NCBI GenBank assembly: GCA_030042955.1 | Contig: JASHYQ010000175.1 | Location: forward strand, 1-12,431 | Length of the DNA stretch: 12,431 nt | Source: Thermoplasmata archaeon | GTDB lineage: Archaea; Thermoplasmatota; Thermoplasmata; Lutacidiplasmatales; UBA184 | Direction: 5' to 3' | Part shown: positions 1 through 6,245 of the stretch, piece after piece | How positions within the stretch are numbered: the first letter of the stretch is position 1 | How the letters are laid out: each line of letters starts with the position of its first letter | Notes under the pieces: model-generated | Seen by the model: only the letters and a program-made list of their open reading frames with translations | Told to the model about the DNA's origin: nothing | The model's database searches: none | Program-made: the position numbers and the translations under genes

Positions 1-857
1 TTCGCTTCGGTCACCCACAGGGTCGCGGTCGTGTACCCGAGCGCGTGCAGCGCGCGGAGCCCCCACCGAAGCAGGAAGCGACCGTAGCTGTGCCGCCGCC
101 GCTCAGGGTCGACTACGAGGTCGAGGATGACCCCCTCCCGGGGCGAGGCTTCGGAGATGAGGATCCCCCCGACGAGACGCGGGGGGGTCGGCTCGTAGAG
201 GAGCGTCGACGCCTCGTCCAAGAACCGACCGATCCGGCTGTCGAGGAGGCTCTGGACGATCTCGGTGTACTCTTCGAGCGTCCCACCCATCACGAGGTCG
301 TCGACGCTGCCCCGGAAGCCGCGCGCGTCCAGGTCGCCCAAGGCTTCGACCGTCGCCGCCCGCGGAGGAATGAGCCGGAGACCGGCCGGGGGTTGGGGTG
401 CTGGTGGCGGGCCGTCCCGACGGACCGCGCGCTCCATCTGGTACCGCTCGACGGCGAGGGCTCCTGAACGGGCGGCCAGCCCGCGAGCGAGCCGTCGTTC
501 CTCCTCGAGGTCGAACCCGGAGAAGCCGACCGAGACCCATCCGACCTCGGCCGGCAGGGAGTCGAGCAGGGTCTCGGCGAGCCGGCGTGCACGTTCCTCG
601 GCGTGGGAACCGGCGGCGGCGTGGACGTGTCCCCAGACCTTGGGCCCCCGGCGCGAGTAGAAGGAGATGCCACCCCCCTCCTCGGTCGGGGGATAGAACC
701 AGGCGGGCTTTGTCCCGCTGCGGGATTCAGCGACCGAGCTCTCGACCCAGGCGCCGGAGGGGGACTCCTGCCGGAGGGCGAGCTCCTTGCGGATCGCCTG
801 GAACAGCTCGAGGAGCTGGTCGGCCGAGGCGGCCGTCGCCGGGCGCGGAGGGTCCAC
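1..857 (-). CDS. GNAT-family N-acetyltransferase, two-part, C-terminus cut by window edge
   Basis: The frame reads from a GTG at 857 leftward to base 1 without a stop, giving 285 visible residues; its end lies outside the window. The last ~55 residues look like a GNAT acetyl-CoA-binding core: a beta strand GGILISEA (229-236), then VILDLVVDPERRR (243-255), the pyrophosphate-binding turn HSYGRFLL (256-263) and the strand ATLWVTEA. The usual R/QxxGxG turn here reads RRHSYG, so the first Gly is Ser. Residues ~155-225 carry the helical lead-in common in these enzymes (GFRGSVDDL, RFLDEASTLLYE). Residues 1-150 are not recognised and may be a degenerate second GNAT-like domain. The gene begins 13 bases after the prs stop, with a purine-rich GGGGAGGGG just upstream of GTG, so it is probably co-transcribed with prs. 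The acetyl acceptor cannot be told from sequence. The family call is fairly safe; the exact start is less so. Confidence 0.75.
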   Translation of the reverse strand, partial: MDPPRPATAASADQLLELFQAIRKELALRQESPSGAWVESSVAESRSGTKPAWFYPPTEEGGGISFYSRRGPKVWGHVHAAAGSHAEERARRLAETLLDSLPAEVGWVSVGFSGFDLEEERRLARGLAARSGALAVERYQMERAVRRDGPPPAPQPPAGLRLIPPRAATVEALGDLDARGFRGSVDDLVMGGTLEEYTEIVQSLLDSRIGRFLDEASTLLYEPTPPRLVGGILISEASPREGVILDLVVDPERRRHSYGRFLLRWGLRALHALGYTTATLWVTEA

Positions 858-870
858 CAGCCCCTCCCCG

Positions 871-1749
871 CTAGTCCGACGGAAGTTGACGGCGGAGGAT
901 CTCGGCAATGTCGGGGGCGACCGAGGCCTTCTCCGCCGCATTGCCGAGGGTGTCCGTGGAGTAGACCTCGTCGGTGACGGCCTTGATCCGCTCAAAGGCG
1001 TCGCGGAGGAACAGCCCGTGCGTGCAGGCGGCGCTGACCGCCCCCGCACCGTTCTTCGTCAGCAGCTTCGCCGCCTCGACCATCGTCCCGCCGGTCGTGA
1101 TCACGTCGTCGACGAGCACGAGCTGCTTCCCTTCGAGCGTGCCGGGGAGCTCGGCCGGAATCTTGAGCTCGACATGGTCACTATCGATCCGCTTCTTGTC
1201 CAGCGCGAACCACGGCTTCTCGAGGAGCTGCGCCATCCGTCGCACCCGTTCGACCCCTCCCTTGTCGGGGGATACGAGGACGTCGACCGGGCGCTCCCGC
1301 AGCAGGCGAGCGATGGCCGGGATTCCGCTCGCCTCGTAGGCCGGCTTCGTGAACTGGGTGAGCGTCTGCGCGGAATGGAGGTCGACCGTCACGACCGCGT
1401 CGGCGTCGAGCTCTACCACCCGGCACAACGCTCGGGCGCTGACGGGCTCGCCGGGAAAGAATCGTCGGTCCTGACGGGCGTAGCCGAAGTACGGGACCAC
1501 GACGTAGAGGTGCCGCGCCCCTGCCTCGCGAATGGCGTCCTCGAGCAGGATCAGCTCGAGGAGGTCCGCGTCAGTGCGGGTCGACTGGACGAGCACGACG
1601 TCCTCGCCCTCCAGCCGTCCTCCGACCCGGACGTACATCTCGCCGTCCGGAAACCGTTTCGTAAAGGGGATGCCGAACGGAGCGTTGCCGAGCTCCCGAG
1701 AGACCCGCTCAGCGAGCGAGGTCGAGGCGGTGCCCCCGATCACGTGCAT
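871..1749 (-). CDS. prs: Ribose-phosphate pyrophosphokinase (PRPP synthetase)
   Basis: A cytoplasmic enzyme that transfers pyrophosphate from ATP to ribose 5-phosphate, giving PRPP for purine, pyrimidine, histidine and tryptophan synthesis. At 292 residues it has the compact archaeal length rather than the ~315 typical of bacteria. Visible hallmarks are FPDGEMYVR (33-41), the ATP-loop stretch PYFGYARQDRR (86-96), VTVDLHS (120-126) with the conserved His125, the SPDKGG region (160-165), the KKR segment (185-187) expected to carry a catalytic Lys, and the PRPP-binding loop VLVDDVITTGGT (211-222). It starts at ATG 1749, where the family's N-terminus is expected. A TATA-like TTTAGAG lies 35-41 bases upstream, so it probably has its own promoter despite lying just 59 bases behind the signal peptidase gene. 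The GNAT gene follows 13 bases downstream. Nothing in the sequence looks defective. Confidence 0.96.
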   Translation of the reverse strand: MHVIGGTASTSLAERVSRELGNAPFGIPFTKRFPDGEMYVRVGGRLEGEDVVLVQSTRTDADLLELILLEDAIREAGARHLYVVVPYFGYARQDRRFFPGEPVSARALCRVVELDADAVVTVDLHSAQTLTQFTKPAYEASGIPAIARLLRERPVDVLVSPDKGGVERVRRMAQLLEKPWFALDKKRIDSDHVELKIPAELPGTLEGKQLVLVDDVITTGGTMVEAAKLLTKNGAGAVSAACTHGLFLRDAFERIKAVTDEVYSTDTLGNAAEKASVAPDIAEILRRQLPSD

Positions 1750-1783
1750 CGCGTCGTCCCCCCGCCGCGGGGACCCCGCCCGG

Positions 1784-1790
1784 CTCTAAA
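1784..1790 (-). promoter_or_regulatory. TATA-like box of prs
   Basis: Read on the minus strand the element is TTTAGAG, preceded by an A-rich stretch (ACAAAACCC) that could serve as the TFB-recognition element. Its centre is 38 bases upstream of the prs ATG, which would leave a leader of roughly a dozen bases. The same heptamer stands at nearly the same distance in front of the S6e gene. Assigned by eye only. Confidence 0.5.
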
Positions 1791-1808
1791 GGGTTTTGTG
1801 AGTCGAGT

Positions 1809-3194
1809 CTACCGGTCCTCGTCGTCGTCGTCCGGAGACGGACGGCGAGGCTTCGGTTTGGGACCTCGCCGGACCCGCGGGCGCGGACGACCGTGCCGGG
1901 GGCGAACCGGGGTCTTCGATGGTCGAGCCCGGGGAGGGTGGAGCGGCATCGACTCATCCTCCTCCTCGTCGTCGTCCACCGATGCCCACGGTCTCAAGGA
2001 GCGGAGGATCCGCCGACCCCGCGAGACCGGGGGCGGTGCCTCTTCCTCCTCTTCTTCCTCCTCCTCTTCCTCCTGCTCTCGACGGCGAGGGTCCTCCACG
2101 CCTTCGGCTCGTACCGCGTAGTGGATCCCGACGGCCAGTCCGATCAGCCCCACGATGGTGATCCCCATGAACTGCCAGGATTGAGGGGGAATGTACTGGG
2201 TGTTGCCCTCGAGCGCGAGCTTGAACGCCCCGAACCACGGCAGCATCCCCCGGGCGACCCCGAGTACCCAGGACGGCTGCACGAGCTGGCTCAGGCCGTC
2301 CTGCTGGTCGGGCAAGCCGACGCAGTTCGAGTAGCAGCCCGCGTTGGGCGACGTCACGCCGAGGAAGTTGTTGTCCCCCATCGTGAGGAATCCCGAATGG
2401 TCTCCCAGGGCGGCCGGGTCGAGGTCGATGGTGATGTTGGCGTCCGCCCACCCGATGCCGAACAGCTTGAGCGTCCCGGTGAGGTTGGTGGTGGCGCAGT
2501 TCCCCAGGGTGTCGGGGGTCTCGTAGACGTCTCCGGGCGCCGTCCCACACGGCAGGTTCGCGGGAACCGAGAGGTTGTACCCCCGGACCGCGGGGTTGTA
2601 CTGCAGGTAGATGATCGCCCGGTGGATGATCGGAGTGCCTCCGCCTCCGTTGGGCCAGTACAGCAGGACATCGCCAAACTCGCCGTACGTGGTGTATCCG
2701 GTGCTGACACCCCAGACGTACGTCTGAATGCTGGACGTTGGGACCTTCTCGGCCAGCACGAGGTCGCCCGTATTGATCACGCCCAGCACGTCGTTCGGGC
2801 CATGCTGCATGCTGGGCGACTCGACGACGTAGGCCGGGGGCCAGTTCTGGGTGAAGGCGTAGAGGGAGACGATGAGCAGCACGACGATCGCGAGCGCGAC
2901 GAGGGGGCCGAAGTAGAGAGAATCCCGTGCGCGCCAGAAGACCGGCACCCGCTCCCGTCGCCAGCGAGCGTGCTTCTCGGCCTCCTCCCCTCCTGGCTCG
3001 CCCTCCTCTTCTTCGTCTTCGGTCGTCCCCGAGGTCGACCACCGGCGCACGGGAATCGGGCGTCCGCCCCGTCGGGGCTTCTTCCGCGGAGGGGGAGGGC
3101 GGGAACGAGCCCGGCGGGGGGACGGCTCCTCGTCGAGGTCCTCCTCCTCGTCGTCCTCGTCGTCGTCCTCGTCGACCGGCCGATGACGGGCCAT
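1809..3194 (-). CDS. Archaeal-type signal peptidase I (S26B) with long charged tails
   Basis: A membrane serine protease that would cut signal peptides from secreted proteins outside the cytoplasm. Catalytic motifs are VVESPSMQHG with the nucleophile Ser128, IIHRAI with His191 (archaea and ER signal peptidases use His where bacterial enzymes use Lys), and FLTMGDNN with Asp274. The second Asp normally about six residues after GDN is not seen (Val280 there). One helix precedes the catalytic part (~95-114) and one follows (~342-361). At 461 residues it is well over twice the usual archaeal size. The excess is a cytoplasmic N-tail (1-90) of acidic then Arg/Pro-rich blocks; an external insert with Cys216, 233, 287 and 291; and a C-tail with eleven consecutive Glu (375-385), a basic Arg/Lys/Pro stretch and a final DDDDEDR. 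The start at 3194 lacks a Shine-Dalgarno; a weak TTAA about 27 bases upstream suggests a leaderless message. I am confident of the family, not of full activity. Confidence 0.88.
   Translation of the reverse strand: MARHRPVDEDDDEDDEEEDLDEEPSPRRARSRPPPPRKKPRRGGRPIPVRRWSTSGTTEDEEEEGEPGGEEAEKHARWRRERVPVFWRARDSLYFGPLVALAIVVLLIVSLYAFTQNWPPAYVVESPSMQHGPNDVLGVINTGDLVLAEKVPTSSIQTYVWGVSTGYTTYGEFGDVLLYWPNGGGGTPIIHRAIIYLQYNPAVRGYNLSVPANLPCGTAPGDVYETPDTLGNCATTNLTGTLKLFGIGWADANITIDLDPAALGDHSGFLTMGDNNFLGVTSPNAGCYSNCVGLPDQQDGLSQLVQPSWVLGVARGMLPWFGAFKLALEGNTQYIPPQSWQFMGITIVGLIGLAVGIHYAVRAEGVEDPRRREQEEEEEEEEEEEAPPPVSRGRRILRSLRPWASVDDDEEEDESMPLHPPRARPSKTPVRPRHGRPRPRVRRGPKPKPRRPSPDDDDEDR
2040..2072 (-). repeat. 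GAG/GAA codon tract encoding eleven glutamates
   Basis: A pure purine run on the minus strand, a mixture of GAG and GAA codons, encodes Glu375-385 in the C-terminal tail of the signal peptidase. The irregular mix of the two codons argues for selection on the acidic run rather than fresh triplet slippage. Confidence 0.85.
3126..3173 (-). repeat. GAC/GAG-rich tract encoding the acidic N-terminus of the signal peptidase
   Basis: This stretch encodes residues 8-23, almost all Asp and Glu. On the plus strand it reads as imperfect CTCGTC units. It is the N-terminal counterpart of the polyglutamate tract in the same gene and sits directly before an Arg/Pro-rich block. Confidence 0.75.
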
Positions 3195-3343
3195 CCTCGT
3201 TCGCTCAGGGCCGGTCCCCTTAACCCTTGGGCTCGAACGGCAGCCCTGTCGGCGTGGGGGCGGGGGCCCAAGCGAGGTTGTGGAACCGAACCATTATGGG
3301 GCGAACGACGGAAGAAGCGGTCAGCTCGTGGTCTTTCCGAACG
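3195..3343. promoter_or_regulatory. Divergent intergenic region between signal peptidase and cyclase genes
   Basis: These 149 bases separate two divergent genes and must hold both promoters. For the signal peptidase, a TTAAGGGG-like element (about 3217-3224, minus) is ~27 bases from the ATG, consistent with a leaderless start. For the cyclase, AACCATTATGG (about 3290-3300, plus) is the only AT-rich patch, ~50 bases before the preferred start. I see no inverted repeat or RNA gene here. Confidence 0.4.
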
Positions 3344-3973
3344 ATGCGGCGAATCGACATCTCCATGCACCTCCGCGCGGGCATGCCTGCGTTCCCTGGA
3401 GATCCGGAGTTCCGGTCGGTCCCGCACCGGTCCCTGGACCGGGGCGACCCGTACAACCTCTCCGCCCTCGCCTTCGGTTCGCATGCCGGCACGCACCTTG
3501 ACCCGCCCCGGCACTTCTTCGCCGACGGGCTCCCCATCGACCGGCTGGACCTCGAGGACTTCAACGGGCCCTGCGAGGTAGTCTCCGTCAACCCGGCCCG
3601 GAACGAGGTGGGGGCCGAGGACGTGGCGCGGGTGCCTCCGAGCACCCGACGGGTCCTCTTCCGAACGGCCAACTCGGACCGGTGGCGGGTGAGCGGGGCG
3701 TTCTTTCCGGATTACGCGGCGCTGACCCCGGCCGCTGCCGAAGCGCTCGTGGCTCGCCAGGTTCGCCTGGTCGGGATCGACTCGCTCTCGGTCGAGCTCG
3801 ACCCGACCGGCCGATTCCCGGTCCACCACCTGCTCCTCGGGAACGGCGTGCTGATCCTCGAGGGACTCGAGCTCGCCGATGCGCCGCCGGGAGCGTACGA
3901 GCTCGTGTGCCTCCCCCTGCGTCTCCAGAACGGGGATGGCGGACCCGCGCGTGCCGTGCTGCTCGCCCGGTAG
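3344..3973 (+). CDS. Cyclase-family (kynurenine formamidase-like) metal-dependent hydrolase
   Basis: A 209-residue protein of the family that includes bacterial kynurenine formamidase, isatin hydrolase and polyketide cyclases, which hydrolyse amide or ester bonds using bound divalent metal. The signature is HAGTHLDPPRH (47-57): His47, His51, Asp53 and His57 are the expected metal ligands and catalytic His. The N-terminus RIDISMHLRAGMPAFPGDP matches the family's typical first strand, which is why I start at ATG 3344. The frame stays open upstream to an ATG at 3296 and one at 3227, but those add residues (SSWSFRT and others) outside the family pattern. GIDSLSVE (144-151) and the C-terminal ILEGLEL (171-177) are also usual. 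No tryptophan-degradation gene is nearby, so the substrate is unknown. A membrane protein gene follows after 9 bases, probably in the same transcript. Confidence 0.85.
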   Translation: MRRIDISMHLRAGMPAFPGDPEFRSVPHRSLDRGDPYNLSALAFGSHAGTHLDPPRHFFADGLPIDRLDLEDFNGPCEVVSVNPARNEVGAEDVARVPPSTRRVLFRTANSDRWRVSGAFFPDYAALTPAAAEALVARQVRLVGIDSLSVELDPTGRFPVHHLLLGNGVLILEGLELADAPPGAYELVCLPLRLQNGDGGPARAVLLAR

Positions 3974-3982
3974 GGACCGTCC

Positions 3983-4408
3983 ATGTCGGCCGCAGCGCCC
4001 GGGGCGGGCGGGTACGACCTGACCCTGGCGACGCCCGGGTTCTACCTGCTGGTCGCCACCCTCGCCCTGTTCGTCGTCATGCTGCTCCTCCTCCGCACGT
4101 CCCACCCTCGTCGGAAGCGGGGGTTCGAGGGCTACTTGGACGCCGCCGGCGTGAGCCTCGCGTTCCTGGCTTTCTCGGTCGTCCTGGTCCTTTCGCTGGC
4201 TCTGGAGGACCCGCACGGGGACCGCACCGACTATGCGCTCTACGAGACCATCGTCACGGGATACTGGCTCGCGTTCGCGATCCCGGTCGTTACCGTGGCG
4301 AGTTCGGTGCAGGCGCGTTCTCGCGGAGCGATCCAGTGGTTCCTGCCCGCCATCGGGGTCGCCGTGGTCGTGTTCTTCGCCGTGCTGGCCTACTACTACG
4401 CGGCCTGA
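3983..4408 (+). CDS. Small four-helix integral membrane protein, function unknown
   Basis: A 141-residue protein with four predicted membrane helices at about 19-38, 55-74, 90-109 and 117-138. A basic loop HPRRKRG (41-47) follows the first helix, which places it, and the short SVQARSRG loop (108-115), in the cytoplasm by the positive-inside rule. The loop between helices two and three is acidic (EDPHGDRTDYALYE, 75-88) and would face outside. No catalytic motif or cysteine is visible and I do not recognise the family. It starts 9 bases after the cyclase stop behind a short purine run (AGGGAC), so it is probably co-expressed with the cyclase. It ends 9 bases from the convergent Trm112 gene, leaving almost no room for a terminator. 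Codon use resembles the neighbours. Confidence 0.75.
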   Translation: MSAAAPGAGGYDLTLATPGFYLLVATLALFVVMLLLLRTSHPRRKRGFEGYLDAAGVSLAFLAFSVVLVLSLALEDPHGDRTDYALYETIVTGYWLAFAIPVVTVASSVQARSRGAIQWFLPAIGVAVVVFFAVLAYYYAA

Positions 4409-4417
4409 GCGGGCGCT

Positions 4418-4600
4418 CTAGTCCCGCTCGTCGGGAGGGAGGAGGTCGGGGATCCCGTCGTCGATCGGGTAGTCGACGTGGCACGCGTCGCATCTCAGGG
4501 TCCCCTGGAGGACCTCGTCGCCCTCGGTCCGGGTGGCCGTGAGTTGGAGCTCCCCCCGGCAGACCGGGCACCGCAGGATCTCGAGGAGGTCAGGCTTCAT
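4418..4600 (-). CDS. Trm112-family zinc-binding methyltransferase activator
   Basis: A 60-residue protein, full length for the short archaeal and bacterial members. It has two Cys pairs, CPVC (11-14) and CDAC (37-40), to bind zinc, and ends in the family's DYPIDDGIPDLLP stretch (43-55). Family knowledge: in eukaryotes and some archaea Trm112 partners and stabilises class I methyltransferases acting on tRNA, rRNA and release factor eRF1; many short bacterial homologues are uncharacterised. Its ATG at 4600 overlaps the aIF2 gamma stop in an ATGA, so translation of the two is probably coupled. It is the last gene of the S6e-aIF2 gamma operon. Which methyltransferase it serves cannot be seen here; the one methyltransferase in the window is on the other strand 5 kb away and is of a type not known to need it. 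Confidence 0.85.
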   Translation of the reverse strand: MKPDLLEILRCPVCRGELQLTATRTEGDEVLQGTLRCDACHVDYPIDDGIPDLLPPDERD

Positions 4601-5832
4601 CGGCCACCGCCCTCCACCATGCCGTAGCCGATCAGCCGCCAGGCATTCAGCTTTCGAGAGATCGCCACCCGGCTCCCCGGGAACACCGTGACGGAGCGGT
4701 TGAGCGCCAACTCGATGTCGTCGCCGCGTGCGCTGGTGACCTTTCCCGCGGCGATCGTGGTTCCCACGGTCACGGCGAGGACCTCGCTCGTGCGGATCTT
4801 CTCGACCTTGATCTCCCGTTGGGCGCCGAGCACTCGGTCGAGCAGGGTCGCCTTGAGGTGGATCTTCTGGCTCACGGGCGGGAGCGTGCCTGCGGTCCCG
4901 ACCAGCCGGCCGGTCAGCCCGTCTCCCTTCGAGAGCGCCGGGTCGAGGCCGGTTCCGAGAGCGGCGAGGCCCCCCGGGTGGAGCTCGTCCCGCTGTTCCC
5001 CGCCGGAGAAGATGGACGTGACGGTCGTCGTCAGGGACTCGGCGCGCCCGGCGGCCGCCCCGCTCGCGCCCGGCCGGATCTCGATCTCCTCCCCTACCTT
5101 GAGATGGCCTTGGATCAGCGAGCCACCCAGCACGCCGCCCTGGAGGGCGACCGGGCGCGTGCCGGGGCGGTTGATATCGAACGAGCGGGCCACGTACATC
5201 AACGGGGGTTTCTTCGAGTCCCGGACCGGGGTCGGGATGGTCGCCTCGATGGCCTCGATGAGGGCATCGATCCCCACGCGGTGGTTGGCGCTGATCGGGA
5301 TGACCGGCGCCGAGGCGACCGGGGAGTCCTTCAGGAAGCCGGTGATCTGGCGGTAGTTCTCCGCGGCCTCCTCCGCCGAGAGAAGGTCGATCTTGTTCTG
5401 GACGACGACGACCTTGTGCACGCCGATGATGTCGAGCGCGTAGAGGTGCTCCCGGGTCTGGGGCTGGGGTACGGTCTCGTTGGCCGCGATGAGCAGGAGT
5501 GCCCCGTCCATGATCGCGGCGCCGCTCAGCATCGTCTCCATCAGCGTCTCGTGGCCGGGCGCGTCGACGAAGGAGACGGCCCGCAGGAACTTCGCCTCGC
5601 CCCCGCAGTTCGCGCACTTCGGGTCGACCCCGTAGCAGGTCGGCGGCGGGCAGTTCGGGCACTGGAAGAACGCCGCGTCGGCGTAGCCGAGCTTGATCGA
5701 GATCCCCCGCTTCAGCTCCTCCGAGTGGCGGTCGGTCCACTCACCGGTGAGCGCCTGGGTGAGGGTGGTCTTGCCGTGGTCGACATGACCCACGAGACCG
5801 ATGTTGACTTCGGGCTGCCGGGGGACCTTCAT
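4597..5832 (-). CDS. eif2g: Translation initiation factor aIF2 subunit gamma
   Basis: The GTPase core of the heterotrimeric archaeal initiation factor that brings methionyl-initiator tRNA to the small ribosomal subunit. All G motifs are present: P-loop GHVDHGKTT (15-23), switch 1 region KRGISIKLGY (41-50), DAPGH (90-94), NKID (146-149) and SAN (181-183). A zinc knuckle CPNC...CANC (58-61, 73-76), typical of eIF2/aIF2 gamma and absent from elongation factor EF-1A, lies between G2 and G3. The beta-barrel domains follow, with the family's RSFDINRPGT (215-224) and GGVLGGSLIQG (232-242). At 411 residues it is the usual length. Its ATG overlaps the S6e stop as ATGA, and its own stop overlaps the Trm112 start the same way. 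The only promoter seen is in front of S6e, so the three genes probably share one message. Confidence 0.97.
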   Translation of the reverse strand: MKVPRQPEVNIGLVGHVDHGKTTLTQALTGEWTDRHSEELKRGISIKLGYADAAFFQCPNCPPPTCYGVDPKCANCGGEAKFLRAVSFVDAPGHETLMETMLSGAAIMDGALLLIAANETVPQPQTREHLYALDIIGVHKVVVVQNKIDLLSAEEAAENYRQITGFLKDSPVASAPVIPISANHRVGIDALIEAIEATIPTPVRDSKKPPLMYVARSFDINRPGTRPVALQGGVLGGSLIQGHLKVGEEIEIRPGASGAAAGRAESLTTTVTSIFSGGEQRDELHPGGLAALGTGLDPALSKGDGLTGRLVGTAGTLPPVSQKIHLKATLLDRVLGAQREIKVEKIRTSEVLAVTVGTTIAAGKVTSARGDDIELALNRSVTVFPGSRVAISRKLNAWRLIGYGMVEGGGR

Positions 5833-6206
5833 GACGCCGCGAGGAGCTCCGCGAGGGGCTTGGGGCCCTTCTGTTCGACCACGAGGTTGATCTGGACCGT
5901 GTCCTCGCTGATCGTGTTCCCGCGGAACGTCCGGCGTTTGCGCTGCCCCTCGCGCGGGGCCTGGAAGCCGAACCCCGTGCCCACGTAGAGGCGCGTCTGT
6001 CGGGCACCGGGCAGGTCGGGGCGGAGGGGGAAGCCGCTCTTGTCGGTCCCGCCGCTGATTCGGAAGGTGTAGCCCGCCGCGCCGATCAGTTCCCCGCCCA
6101 CGGTCTCCCCAATCCTCTTACCCAGGAAGCCGGCGGCCTGCGGGTCCGCGACCGTACGCGCGAGCGAAACTCCGCGCTCGGAGATGACGAGCTTGTACTC
6201 GACCAT
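5829..6206 (-). CDS. rps6e: Small-subunit ribosomal protein S6e
   Basis: A component of the archaeal/eukaryotic 30S/40S ribosomal subunit. At 125 residues it has the archaeal length and lacks the long C-terminal phosphorylated tail of eukaryotic S6. Hallmarks are the GGTDKSGFPLRPD segment (52-64), the basic RKRRTFRGNTISEDT region (89-103) and VQINLVVEQKG (104-114). The ATG at 6206 follows CAAGGTTCA, a modest Shine-Dalgarno, and a TATA-like element stands 33-39 bases upstream. It is the first gene of a three-gene operon; pairing of S6e with initiation factor genes is familiar in archaea. Its stop overlaps the aIF2 gamma start by the ATGA arrangement, so the downstream genes probably depend on its translation. 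Confidence 0.96.
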   Translation of the reverse strand: MVEYKLVISERGVSLARTVADPQAAGFLGKRIGETVGGELIGAAGYTFRISGGTDKSGFPLRPDLPGARQTRLYVGTGFGFQAPREGQRKRRTFRGNTISEDTVQINLVVEQKGPKPLAELLAAS

Positions 6207-6238
6207 TGAACCTTGAGGGGCGGGGCGACCGACCGCGC

Positions 6239-6245
6239 CTCTAAA
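6239..6245 (-). promoter_or_regulatory. TATA-like box of the S6e-aIF2 gamma-Trm112 operon
   Basis: Read on the minus strand, AAAGCTATTTAGAG places a TTTAGAG core, with a purine-rich element before it, 36 bases (centre) upstream of the S6e ATG. That leaves a short leader containing the AAGGT. The box includes the TAG stop (6241-6243) of the upstream gene, so the operon promoter is embedded in that gene's 3' end. Confidence 0.55.

Noticed and set aside
787..2121. Long plus-strand open frame (444 codons) across prs and the end of the signal peptidase gene
   Set aside because: It is antisense to prs, whose catalytic motifs are intact, and to the low-complexity signal peptidase tail; it has serine runs from the polyglutamate tract and no domain features.
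2040..3173. Purine/pyrimidine tracts in the signal peptidase gene considered as microsatellite phase-variation sites
   Set aside because: They are mixed GAG/GAA/GAC codons in whole triplets; length change would not shift the frame, and there is no perfect tandem unit.
1893..3581. 562-codon plus-strand open frame opposite the signal peptidase
   Set aside because: It crosses the intergenic region and runs into the cyclase gene in another frame; its composition is that of a high-GC antisense shadow.
4601..5740. Minus-strand reading frame that continues upstream of the Trm112 start for another 380 codons
   Set aside because: It lies out of frame within aIF2 gamma; only the final 60 codons match a family, and the ATGA overlap gives a natural start.
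4819..5988. 389-codon plus-strand open frame opposite aIF2 gamma and S6e
   Set aside because: Both genes on the other strand are unmistakable; the frame has no recognisable motif.
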